From NCBI RefSeq assembly GCF_035013185.1, contig NZ_JAYGJO010000008.1, positions 1 to 64,000 on the forward strand: DNA of 64,000 nucleotides, written 5' to 3'. The stretch is from Acerihabitans sp035013185 (lineage in GTDB: Bacteria; Pseudomonadota; Gammaproteobacteria; Enterobacterales; Enterobacteriaceae). Of this stretch, positions 52,183 to 60,334 are shown in pieces; the first letter of the stretch is position 1; each line of letters begins with the position of its first letter. Under the pieces are notes generated by a model. That model was not told where the DNA came from. It made no database searches and saw only the letters and a list, made by a program, of their open reading frames with translations. The position numbers and the translations under genes are program-made.

Positions 52183-52977
52183 TCAAACTATGCTATTTAC
52201 TACACCACCGTCCACTCGTAGCGCGGCGCCGGTAGTCGCCGATGCCTGTCTCGAACAGGTATAAACTACCAGATTAGCCACTTCTTCGGGTGTAGCCAAA
52301 CGTTGAAGAATTGAGGTGCTGCGCTGCTGACGAACAAAATCCGTACCCGCTTGTTCGATACTGACTCCCGCGTGTTGGGCGGAATCCTTCAGCATCGCCC
52401 TGACGCCGTCGGAAAGCGTCGGACCGGGCAAGACGGAGTTGACCGTCACCTGACTGCCGGCAGCCAGCCTGGCCAAACCACCGGCCACGGCGAGCTGTGC
52501 CGTTTTTGTCATGCCGTAGTGAATCATATCTGGCGGGATATTGAGTGCTGACTCGGAGGAAATAAAAACGATACGGCCCCAATCGCGGTCAAGCATACCT
52601 TGCAAATAAAAGCGCGACAGCCGTATGCCAGACATGACATTGGTTTGGAAAAAACGCTCCCACTCTTGATCCTCAATTTCAAAAAAAGGTTTGGGGCCAT
52701 AAATGCCGGCGTTATTGACCAGAATGTCGGTTTTGGCCACCACGCTGGTGATACGCGCGACCCCAGCCGCGTCGGACAGATCCGCCACGATACCCTGCAC
52801 ACTAGCCAAGGGCTGTTCGAGCTTAATGCGATCCAGCGCGTTATCCACCGAAGTCTGGCTGCGGCCATTGATCACCACGGACGCGCCGGCATGCGCCAGC
52901 CCGATGGCGATAGCGTAGCCAATACCGCTGGTGGATGCGGTAACCAGGGCGGTTTTATTGGAGAGGTCGATGTGCAT
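52183..52977 (-). CDS. SDR-family oxidoreductase
   Basis: This classical short-chain dehydrogenase has 264 residues. It has the cofactor motif TASTSGIGYAIAIGLAHAG (TGxxxGIG with Ala-Ser variation), NNAG at about 92-95, the catalytic Ser in VFISSESAL and YGMTKTAQ (YxxxK). An Arg after the second strand (VVINGRSQTS) suggests NADPH use. The C-terminal VDGGVVNSIV is usual. AGGAG precedes the ATG at 52977. The substrate is unknown. Confidence 0.87.
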   Translation of the reverse strand: MHIDLSNKTALVTASTSGIGYAIAIGLAHAGASVVINGRSQTSVDNALDRIKLEQPLASVQGIVADLSDAAGVARITSVVAKTDILVNNAGIYGPKPFFEIEDQEWERFFQTNVMSGIRLSRFYLQGMLDRDWGRIVFISSESALNIPPDMIHYGMTKTAQLAVAGGLARLAAGSQVTVNSVLPGPTLSDGVRAMLKDSAQHAGVSIEQAGTDFVRQQRSTSILQRLATPEEVANLVVYTCSRQASATTGAALRVDGGVVNSIV

Positions 52978-53863
52978 AAGATGCTCCTGCATGTGAGTGA
53001 ATAGACTCTGCGTTTATTATATAGGCATGTTAATGGGTTGGTGTCCCGTATAACGCGCTACTCTAGTTATAGGCGAGATCCACACTGTTTTAAACTACAG
53101 GTGTTTTGACGACGGTATTTCGATCCAACGCGTGTCTGGAGAATAATGGGTTTTTGCCCGATGAGAGGCCGTTTCGCATGAGCTGCGTAAGCTGAAGTTA
53201 TGAACGGAATAAGGGTTGAAACAAGCCAGTCGACCTGTACAGGCTAACCAATGTATGAAACGTGAAATGATTAAGATTGTGCAACGATATATTGACGTGA
53301 CGGAAGGTGCAATATGGGGCAATTAGGATGCCCCGAACACGAAGTTCGAGGCGTAAAGTCTAGCTCATTGCTACATGAAACCGACGCAAGTATGAACCTA
53401 AATGACTAAGCCGTAAACAACAAAACTGACAGTTTTTTTGGCCCGATAACGGGTTGTCCAACATTTGCTCGCAATAACGTCACGGGGCCGGTTTTTTGCC
53501 CCGTAAGCATGGCCCTGGTGGACTAAAAAAGCCCGCACAGAGGAGCGGGCAAGAACTTCACAGCAAAACAAAGAGCGCATTTTGCACGAGAACAATTTTG
53601 CAAAACTGCGTATCACATTCTGTGCCATCATAGCCAACACAATTCAATACTTGTACAACCGGTTGGAAGAATGGCCGGGAAAATGTCCTGGTGGTGGTTG
53701 GTAATATCAGATGATCGGCAAATAGGGTTCCTATACTGAGTCGATTTGGTCATGCGAGCTGAGTTATACCGTCTATACTTATGCCAGATGTCGTTAACGG
53801 TCGGGTTTGCCAAACCCTTACCGTGGTTCCTGATAATTCTGTCTGTATGGCATAAGGAGTAGG
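52978..53863. other. Long intergenic region with one minus-strand terminator
   Basis: No convincing gene was found over about 885 bases. The only clear signal is a hairpin at 53525-53550 (GCCCGC/GCGGGC) with an A-run that reads as a T-tract on the minus strand. It would end a minus-strand transcript beginning somewhere right of 53560. A possible small RNA or leftover gene end is the simplest explanation. A shorter hairpin GGGGC...GCCCC lies near 53316-53334. Confidence 0.5.
53525..53550 (-). terminator. Orphan Rho-independent terminator
   Basis: On the minus strand GCCCGC-loop-GCGGGC is followed by six T residues. No annotated gene leads into it from the right. Confidence 0.75.
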
Positions 53864-54562
53864 GTGCGCGCGTTAGCCTTACTGTTGATTGCAGTTTTGG
53901 TGCTGTGGGTAGTCGTGCCACGGCTGCTGCCTCTCTTGCCTCCTGGCTACCATCCCATGGCGCCGCTGGAGGTAACCGATCCACCTACCGTTGTCACCCG
54001 ATTTAAACTTAACGCGCTTGCTGCCGATCCTTCCGCCTGCCTGTTGGCCCTGCAACGAGCCGATACGGCAGGGTATATCTCATATAGCCTGGTTAACGAC
54101 ACGATCGGCGACTGCCCACTGGTGTCCGCGGTCCGAGTTCGCCGCTTTGGGCAAGTGAGACTCAGCTCTAGTTTCCTGGCTAGCTGTCCGCTGGCGCTAC
54201 GCAGCGCCATGTTTGTTGGTCAAATTGCCGCGCCGCTGGCGGTTAAAGAACTCGGATCGCCCTTAGCCCGGATTGATCATCTAGGCAGTTATGCCTGTCG
54301 TAATATATACAACCGAGCCCAGGGACGTCTTAGCGAACATGCCAGCGCCGATGCGCTGGATGTTGCCGCTTTTACGCTGGCGGACGGACGTCGAATTGCC
54401 ATATTGCCTCAATGGCCGCAGCAGGATGCGGCAGGTCAGTATCTCCACGGTGTGTTGGCCGGCAGTTGTGGTTTTTTCGGTAACGCGCTTGGGCCGGACT
54501 ACAACGACGCCCACGCCAACCATTTTCATTTGGGTATGCGCGGATTTAACCTCTGTCGTTAA
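53864..54562 (+). CDS. Extensin-family (LAS metallopeptidase-like) envelope protein
   Basis: The 232-residue protein has an N-terminal membrane anchor (ALALLLIAVLVLWVVVPRLLPLL) and an extensin-like C-terminal domain. It shows the zinc-site pattern of LAS peptidases: SEHASADALDVAAF (His and Asp ligands) and HANHFHLGM (His ligand). The family is related to M15 D,D-carboxypeptidases, so a peptidoglycan-trimming role is plausible but unproven. Cysteine pairs (CPL, CRN, CGF) suggest a periplasmic location. The start is GTG at 53864 with AAGGAGTAGG. Confidence 0.78.
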   Translation: MRALALLLIAVLVLWVVVPRLLPLLPPGYHPMAPLEVTDPPTVVTRFKLNALAADPSACLLALQRADTAGYISYSLVNDTIGDCPLVSAVRVRRFGQVRLSSSFLASCPLALRSAMFVGQIAAPLAVKELGSPLARIDHLGSYACRNIYNRAQGRLSEHASADALDVAAFTLADGRRIAILPQWPQQDAAGQYLHGVLAGSCGFFGNALGPDYNDAHANHFHLGMRGFNLCR

Positions 54563-54573
54563 GGTGAAGGGTG

Positions 54574-54599
54574 CCTGGCCGATCGGCTAATCGGCCAGG
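54574..54599 (+). terminator. Perfect inverted repeat after the extensin-family gene
   Basis: CCTGGCCGAT and ATCGGCCAGG form a 10-bp perfect stem with a 6-base loop, 12 bases past the stop. No T-tract follows, so it may protect the mRNA end or act as a Rho-assisted terminator. Confidence 0.5.
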
Positions 54600-54823
54600 A
54601 TGTGATCCAGGGCGTCCCATGGTGAATAAAGCGATGGTGGAGCGTTGTAGACGCTAGGTAAAAGGAGCATTCTGACGGGGCGCCCCGGCATTATCGAAAG
54701 ACATTTCGCCGGCTCGTCTGGGATTACATTAATAAGACTTTTATTACATAGGCCCCGGTGCCATTGGCCGTCGGGGGAGTGTTTCACAGCAGGTTTTGTC
54801 CTGTAAGGCATTAAGGTAATAGT

Positions 54824-56926
54824 ATGGTCCGTAAAACTCCCATTGAGCGATATCGCAACATCGGCATTAGTGCACATATTGATGCCGGCAAGACCACCAC
54901 CACTGAACGTATCCTGTTTTATACCGGCGTTAGCCATAAAATTGGCGAAGTGCATGATGGCGCAGCCACCATGGACTGGATGGAACAAGAACAGGAGCGT
55001 GGGATTACCATTACCTCTGCAGCGACAACCACCTTTTGGAAAGGGATGGCCGGGAACTATCCGGAACATCATATTAATATTATCGATACCCCGGGACATG
55101 TTGATTTTACCATTGAGGTGGAACGGTCAATGCGGGTGCTTGATGGTGCCGTGATGGTTTATGACTCGGTGGGTGGCGTACAACCCCAGTCGGAAACGGT
55201 TTGGCGCCAAGCCAATAAATATAAGGTCCCGCGTATCGCGTTTATTAATAAAATGGATCGCACCGGTGCGGACTTCTTTCGCGTGCAAACACAAATCGCC
55301 CAACGCCTGAAAGGCGTAGCCGTACCCGTGCAGATCCCGGTGGGTGCTGAAGAGGGATTTCTGGGCGTGGTCGATCTGGTCAAGATGAAAATTATCCTTT
55401 GGGATGACGCCACTAAGGGGGTGAGCTTTAGCTATGAGGAGATTCCCGCCGAGCTGTTGGCATCGGCGCAGGAATGGCGCAACCATATGGTGGAAGCGGC
55501 GGCTGAGGCCAGCGAAGAGCTCTTGACTAAATACCTTAACGGCGAATCCCTTACTGAGGATGAAATTAAGGGCGCGCTGCGTAAACGGACCATCGCCAAT
55601 GAGATCGTACCGATGCTCTGCGGCAGCGCCTTTAAAAATAAAGGGGTGCAGGCGTTGCTTGACGCCGTGGTAGATTATCTGCCGTCGCCTATCGACGTGC
55701 CGGCCATCGCCGGTCATGATGAAGATGATAATGAGTCCGAACGCCACCCTAGCGATACCGAACCCTTCTCCGCGCTGGCGTTTAAGATCATGACCGACCC
55801 GTTTGTCGGTCAGTTGATCTTTTTCCGTGTTTATTCCGGGGTGATCTCCACCGGTGATTCGGTTTACAACCCGGTTAAGGGTAAAAAAGAACGTCTGGGA
55901 CGCTTGTTGCAGATGCATGCCAACGAACGCAAAGACATTAAAGAAGTTCATGCGGGTGATATTGCCGCCACCGTGGGTATGAAAGATGTCACTACCGGCG
56001 ATACGCTTTGCGATCCCGAACATCCCATCATCCTGGAACGCATGGTCTTCCCGGATCCGGTGATTTCGCAAGCCATCGAACCTAAGACCAAGGTCGATCA
56101 GGAAAAAATGGGCATCGCGCTGAGTCGGTTGATGCAAGAAGATCCTTCTTTTAGGGTTAAAACCGATGATGATTCGGGCCAGACCATTATTTCCGGCATG
56201 GGCGAGCTGCATCTAGAAATTTTGATGGAACGCATGCGGCGTGAATTTGGCGTAGAGGTGTCGGTGGGCAAACCGCAAGTTGCCTACCGGGAAACCATTA
56301 AAAAGACGGTTGACGAAGTGGAAGGAAAGTTCGTCAAGCAGACCGGTGGTCGAGGACAGTATGGTCACGTGGTATTGAAGCTCGAACCACAACCGGCCGG
56401 TAAGGGCTACGAGTTTGTTGATGCCATCAAAGGCGGTGTGGTGCCGCGCGAATATATTTCGTCCATTGACAAGGGTATTCAGGATACCCTGACCGCCGGC
56501 GTGCTTGGTGGTTATCCGGTCGTGGATATTAAGGCCACGCTGTTTTTCGGGTCCTACCATGAAGTCGACTCCAATGAAAATGCGTTTCGCATGGCGGCGT
56601 CGATGGCGTTTAAAGATGGTATGCGTCAGGCGCAGCCGATTCTGCTGGAACCGATGATGGCAGTGGAAGTCGAAACGCCGGAAGATTTCATGGGTAACGT
56701 GATGGGTGATCTCTCTTCACGCCGCGGCATGGTACAGGGCATGGAGGATATTCTGGGTAGCAAGCTGATTCGCGCTGAGGTGCCATTAGCGGAAATGTTC
56801 GGTTATTCCACTACCCTGCGTTCTATGTCGCAAGGACGTGCGACCTATACCATGGAATTTAAACACTACTCCGAAGCGCCCAAAGCCATTGCCGACCAGG
56901 TGATAAAAAACCGCGGCGGTAAATAA
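54824..56926 (+). CDS. Second elongation factor G (EF-G paralogue)
   Basis: The 700-residue protein is a complete EF-G. G motifs are AHIDAGKTT (17-25), RGITI, DTPGHVDF (catalytic His) and NKMD. Domain II (FSALAFKIMTDPFVGQLIFFRVYSG) and domains III-V follow, with GGRGQYGHV in domain IV and GYPVVDIKATL/FGSYHEVDS. It diverges throughout from the E. coli str-operon FusA I remember (for example AVMVYDSVGGV, and a shortened domain IV loop). It is not flanked by rpsL, rpsG or tuf, so it is probably a paralogue specialised for ribosome recycling, stress or fusidic-acid tolerance. TAAGGT precedes the start and a terminator follows. Confidence 0.9.
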   Translation: MVRKTPIERYRNIGISAHIDAGKTTTTERILFYTGVSHKIGEVHDGAATMDWMEQEQERGITITSAATTTFWKGMAGNYPEHHINIIDTPGHVDFTIEVERSMRVLDGAVMVYDSVGGVQPQSETVWRQANKYKVPRIAFINKMDRTGADFFRVQTQIAQRLKGVAVPVQIPVGAEEGFLGVVDLVKMKIILWDDATKGVSFSYEEIPAELLASAQEWRNHMVEAAAEASEELLTKYLNGESLTEDEIKGALRKRTIANEIVPMLCGSAFKNKGVQALLDAVVDYLPSPIDVPAIAGHDEDDNESERHPSDTEPFSALAFKIMTDPFVGQLIFFRVYSGVISTGDSVYNPVKGKKERLGRLLQMHANERKDIKEVHAGDIAATVGMKDVTTGDTLCDPEHPIILERMVFPDPVISQAIEPKTKVDQEKMGIALSRLMQEDPSFRVKTDDDSGQTIISGMGELHLEILMERMRREFGVEVSVGKPQVAYRETIKKTVDEVEGKFVKQTGGRGQYGHVVLKLEPQPAGKGYEFVDAIKGGVVPREYISSIDKGIQDTLTAGVLGGYPVVDIKATLFFGSYHEVDSNENAFRMAASMAFKDGMRQAQPILLEPMMAVEVETPEDFMGNVMGDLSSRRGMVQGMEDILGSKLIRAEVPLAEMFGYSTTLRSMSQGRATYTMEFKHYSEAPKAIADQVIKNRGGK

Positions 56927-56969
56927 CCCGCAGCAGGGGACTCAGCCCCCTGCAACGGCGCGCTATGTC

Positions 56970-57001
56970 AAAAAGTCCCGGCCCTGCGGCCGGGACTTTT
57001 T
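56970..57001 (+). terminator. Rho-independent terminator after the EF-G paralogue
   Basis: AAAAAGTCCCGGCC and GGCCGGGACTTTTT pair around CTGC, giving a strong stem with T-tract. Confidence 0.93.
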
Positions 57002-57136
57002 ATTCGTGACCACAAAGACCGCTTAATGTGCTAATGATATACGTGTTCTTTTTTGGGTGCACGTTGTGCCATAATGGTGGCATGGAGAGTTTTTTCCGGA
57101 TATCATTTAGCGCAAAGGATTTGGCCAGGTGCGCCT

Positions 57137-57433
57137 ATGATAGGAAGCTTTAAAGAAGGTGAAACAGGGGCGCTGTGCCGATTTTACCAACGTAACCAAC
57201 GCAGCGGGGAGCTACCCGCTAGTATAGAGAATCAACTGCGACGCAAGCTCAGCATGCTGGCGGCGGCAAGTTCGGAGCGTTCATTGTTCCAACCCCGCAG
57301 TAACCATTACGAACGTCTGTATGGTAGTTTGGCGGGTTGGTCTAGCATCAGGGTCAACATTCAATGGCGATTAGTTTTTCACTGGCATGATGGCGCGGCA
57401 TTTGATGTTTATCTGGACCCATACAAATATTAA
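57137..57433 (+). CDS. higB: HigB-type toxin (RelE superfamily)
   Basis: The 98-residue protein from MIGSFKEGETGALCRFYQRN matches HigB toxins. Supporting segments are LPASIENQLRRKLSMLAAASSERSLFQPRSNHYERLYG, WSIRVN-like SSIRVNIQWRLVFHWHDGAAFDVYLDPYKY. HigB cleaves mRNA on the ribosome. The frame is open upstream to 57053, but homology and AGGTG support the ATG at 57137. higA follows 11 bases later. Confidence 0.88.
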   Translation: MIGSFKEGETGALCRFYQRNQRSGELPASIENQLRRKLSMLAAASSERSLFQPRSNHYERLYGSLAGWSSIRVNIQWRLVFHWHDGAAFDVYLDPYKY

Positions 57434-57444
57434 CCGGAGGTGAG

Positions 57445-57750
57445 ATGGACACTATTACGGCGGAACCGACCACTGTGGGTGAAATGCTCCATGAAGAGTT
57501 TTTGAAACCGTCTAATATCACTCAGCAGCAATTGGCCGATGCGATGGGATTATCTCGCAAAGTGATCGGCCAGATTGTGAACCGTACCCGCCGCTTGAGC
57601 GTTGAAGAAGCGACCAGGCTGGCGGCATTGTTTGAAATGGACGATGATTTCTGGTTAAACCTTCAGGCGGCACACGATCGTTGGGAATCACATCAGCTGA
57701 TGGCCACCCGACGCTATCAGCCGATTAATACAATCCTGTCTGCTGGCTGA
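57445..57750 (+). CDS. higA: HigA-type antitoxin
   Basis: The 101-residue XRE-family antitoxin begins with PTTVGEMLHEEFLKPSNITQQQLADAMGLSRKVIGQIVNRTRRLSVEEATRLAALF and then DDDFWLNLQAAHDRW, the classical HigA layout. CCGGAGGTGAG precedes its ATG. Toxin-first order lets HigA repress the operon it neutralises. The pair looks intact. Confidence 0.92.
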   Translation: MDTITAEPTTVGEMLHEEFLKPSNITQQQLADAMGLSRKVIGQIVNRTRRLSVEEATRLAALFEMDDDFWLNLQAAHDRWESHQLMATRRYQPINTILSAG

Positions 57751-57823
57751 TGCAGCGTAAATCCGTCGCACAGACGGTTGCGGCCTAGAAGTGAGAAACC
57801 TCGCCGTTTACGGCGGGGAGCCG

Positions 57824-58615
57824 TCACACAAAGCTGTCGTCGTCGTCGTTGAAGTCATCGTTGGTGCCGAAATCGTTATCGGCGCCAAAGCGGGTATCGG
57901 CGAAGTTGTCGTCGGTCCCCACATCACGGTCCGTTATACCCATGCCGTTATTACCGAGAAAGCGACTGTCCGATACATCGTTGAAGGTGTCCAGATTGTC
58001 ACTGGAAAAATCCTGATGGGTCAGCGGATCCGTGGCGGCATCCAGCGGTTGCTGGATCACGTTCACAATTTCTTCCGGTCGACTATTGTGAAACATGCCG
58101 GTTAGCATATTGCCCAGCACCATGCCTCCCGCCACGCCAGCGGCTGTTTGCAACGCGCCGGCCATAAAACCACTGCCGCGCGCCGGGGCCTGAACCGGTG
58201 GCTGCCCATAACCCTGGGCGTAACCGTTGTATCCCGGCGGCGGGGTCTGCGGGGCGCCATATCCACCGGCGGAGGGGTGCTGCGGCTGATTATTCCACAT
58301 CGGCGCTTCCTGCGGTCGGCTGGTTCTGGAAGCGCCGCCGCCGAAGAGGTTACTCAAAAAACCACCGCTGGGCGCCGATGCGTTTTTGAGTGCAGTGACG
58401 TGTGCTTCCAACTGCTGAACCTGCTGATGCAGGTTCTTTAGCGCCGCTTCCTGAATAAGAATTGATTGTGCCATATAATAAGGCGCGGCGGGTTGCAGTT
58501 GGATAAATTCCTGGATTTGACGATCAGCCCCGGTATCACGCGGTCCGGCCTGCTGTTCCGTTTGCTTCAGACGCTGAAACAGACCCTCAATAAGACGTTG
58601 TTCTTCTGATTGCAT
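57824..58615 (-). CDS. DUF2076 family protein
   Basis: The 263-residue protein has an N-terminal helical region (MQSEEQRLIEGLFQRLKQTEQQ...AQSILIQEAALKNLHQQVQQLEAHV) with coiled-coil character. A Pro/Gly/Gln/Tyr-rich middle (about 100-150), a glycine-rich hydrophobic patch (AAGVAGGMVLGNMLTGMF) and a very acidic, Asp-rich C-terminus follow. This is the layout of DUF2076, whose function is not established. The minus-strand start has AAGGGTC before it. Confidence 0.82.
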   Translation of the reverse strand: MQSEEQRLIEGLFQRLKQTEQQAGPRDTGADRQIQEFIQLQPAAPYYMAQSILIQEAALKNLHQQVQQLEAHVTALKNASAPSGGFLSNLFGGGASRTSRPQEAPMWNNQPQHPSAGGYGAPQTPPPGYNGYAQGYGQPPVQAPARGSGFMAGALQTAAGVAGGMVLGNMLTGMFHNSRPEEIVNVIQQPLDAATDPLTHQDFSSDNLDTFNDVSDSRFLGNNGMGITDRDVGTDDNFADTRFGADNDFGTNDDFNDDDDSFV

Positions 58616-58865
58616 AATCTTGACCCTTAAACGTGTATATCTGCGCAGCGGATGCGGTTATTTGCTCAATCTGATGAGCATAAATTTAGCCCGTTAATGA
58701 CCTATGCGAAAGATGGCAGGCGTAAAGGTTTTTAGTAAATTGTTACCAATTTACACTGTTAGGGTTACACAATGTCTATTAAACCTTTTTTGATATAACA
58801 CAACTCTATTTGTAATGATGGGGGTTATACTTTTAACCAGTGTTTAATCAAGGTTGGAGGAAAAA

Positions 58866-59066
58866 ATGATTCAGGTTTATGACAGGAATCGCAATGCCAT
58901 TATCCCCGGTCAGAAAGTGATGATTGCCGCTACCGGAGAGGTGTCTGTGGCCCAAGCCATTGATACCCAGGGACTACCGGCCGTGAAGGCTGAACGTGCA
59001 CATTGTGTCCAGGTAAAGGACCGCTCAGAACGCTTTGTTCCTTACGAGTTGATCCGTCTGGCGTGA
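58866..59066 (+). CDS. Small conserved-looking protein, unknown function
   Basis: The 66-residue protein MIQVYDRNRNAI... to ELIRLA has no hydrophobic segment. Its alternation of beta-type stretches (KVMIAATGEVSVAQAI, HCVQVKDRSERFVPYELI) suggests a small SH3/KOW-like barrel. TTGGAGG lies 7 bases before the ATG at 58866. It has its own AT-rich promoter region and is followed by GCCGCGTAATGCGGC, a weak terminator. Coding is likely; family not recognised. Confidence 0.6.
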   Translation: MIQVYDRNRNAIIPGQKVMIAATGEVSVAQAIDTQGLPAVKAERAHCVQVKDRSERFVPYELIRLA

Positions 59067-59243
59067 CGTGCCCGCTTAATGTGTGATTAAAGCCGCGTAA
59101 TGCGGCTTTTCAATGTATAACAACTCTTTTTTAATTATTACCTCTTTTTATCCGGTTCGTTTAGGCTGCCTGGACAGTCGCGGTTTTTTTTATGCTATCT
59201 TTTCCGGCAACTGCTTTTATTCACAGCCTGCGGGAGAATGCCC

Positions 59244-59951
59244 ATGACAAAAGACCCTCAACGAACGGTTCTGGTACTGCCCCAGCGCGCCGATAGGCTG
59301 CTATTGCACTCATGCTGCGCCCCATGTTCCGGTGAAGTGATGGAAGCCTTGAGTGCGTCCGGTATCGATTACACCCTTTTTTTCTATAATCCCAATATTC
59401 ATCCGCAACGCGAATACCTGATTCGCAAGGATGAAAATATCCGTTTTGCCGCTAAACACCAGGTGCCGTTCGTGGATGCGGATTATGACAGCGATAACTG
59501 GTTTGCCCGGGCGAAAGGTATGGAGAGCGAGCCTGAGCGAGGCATTCGCTGCACCATGTGTTTTGATATGCGTTTTGAGCGTACCGCGCTTTATGCCTAT
59601 GAACATGGGTTTAGTGTGATATCCAGCTGCTTGGGCATTTCACGCTGGAAAAATAAGGATCAGATCAACAACTGCGGTCAGCGCGCAGCAGGCCATTATC
59701 CCGGCATGACCTATTGGGACTATAACTGGCGCAAGCAGGGCGGGTCCGCGCGCATGATTGACATCAGCAAACGGGAGCGTTTTTATCAACAGGAGTATTG
59801 TGGGTGCATTTATTCACTGCGCGACACGAATAAACATCGACGGGGACAAGGACGGGATATTATCCGTATCGGTACGACCTTTTATGGCGACGAGCCGCAA
59901 CCGAATCAAAATACGGGTGGTAGTGACGAACCCGCCTCGGTGGACCTTTGA
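59244..59951 (+). CDS. queH: Epoxyqueuosine reductase QueH
   Basis: QueH catalyses the last step of queuosine synthesis in tRNA, reducing epoxyqueuosine; it is an alternative to QueG. The 235-residue protein has the DUF208 cysteine pattern: LLLHSCCAPCSG near 21-32, CTMCFDMRFERTA near 100-112 and EYCGCIYSLRD near 190-200, which together hold a [4Fe-4S] cluster and metal site. FFYNPNIHPQREYLIRK and SSCLGISRWKN are also typical. CGGGAG precedes the ATG at 59244. Confidence 0.93.
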   Translation: MTKDPQRTVLVLPQRADRLLLHSCCAPCSGEVMEALSASGIDYTLFFYNPNIHPQREYLIRKDENIRFAAKHQVPFVDADYDSDNWFARAKGMESEPERGIRCTMCFDMRFERTALYAYEHGFSVISSCLGISRWKNKDQINNCGQRAAGHYPGMTYWDYNWRKQGGSARMIDISKRERFYQQEYCGCIYSLRDTNKHRRGQGRDIIRIGTTFYGDEPQPNQNTGGSDEPASVDL

Positions 59952-60181
59952 CACCATCTGAATCGGCTGCAATGGGTTGACGAACCGGGGTCATGGCATG
60001 CGTGGCAACAATACTTTTCAGCAACAATACTTTTCTATAATGGTTACTGCTGCCAGATTAATATAGGGTTAAATGTGTTAATTAAATTGCGGACATAAAC
60101 GATAATGTTTAATATATGTTTATATTAGTTAACCTGTTCATTTTTTTATCCCCGTTGCGTATTCATCCGCAGGATTAATCT

Positions 60182-60233
60182 GTTATTTCATACCCGCTGA
60201 CGGGCAGTTCATTCCTGATTAGCGGTATTTCAT
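60182..60233 (+). promoter_or_regulatory. Triple direct repeat resembling YpdB operator upstream of yhjX
   Basis: GTTATTTCAT (60182-60191), GGCAGTTCAT (60203-60212) and GGTATTTCAT (60224-60233) recur with exactly 11 bases between them (21-bp period). The E. coli response regulator YpdB binds GGCATTTCAT-N11-GGCATTTCAT before yhjX, so this looks like the same operator with an extra half-site. Confidence 0.78.
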
Positions 60234-60334
60234 TCCTTATTTGATCTGCTCATGTTGCCCTTCCCATATAGTAAAGCCATCAAACCCGAACGCTGGGTAT
60301 CGGCTTTTAAAAACTAATGAACGCGAGGCAACAC

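Noticed and set aside
53398..53640. Minus-strand 80-codon frame running through the orphan terminator
   Set aside because: It reads straight through the hairpin and T-tract, which argues against translation; no family recognised.
55127..56212. Long minus-strand frame (361 codons) opposite the EF-G paralogue
   Set aside because: A shadow of the strongly coding plus strand; no start signal and histidine-rich composition typical of antisense frames.
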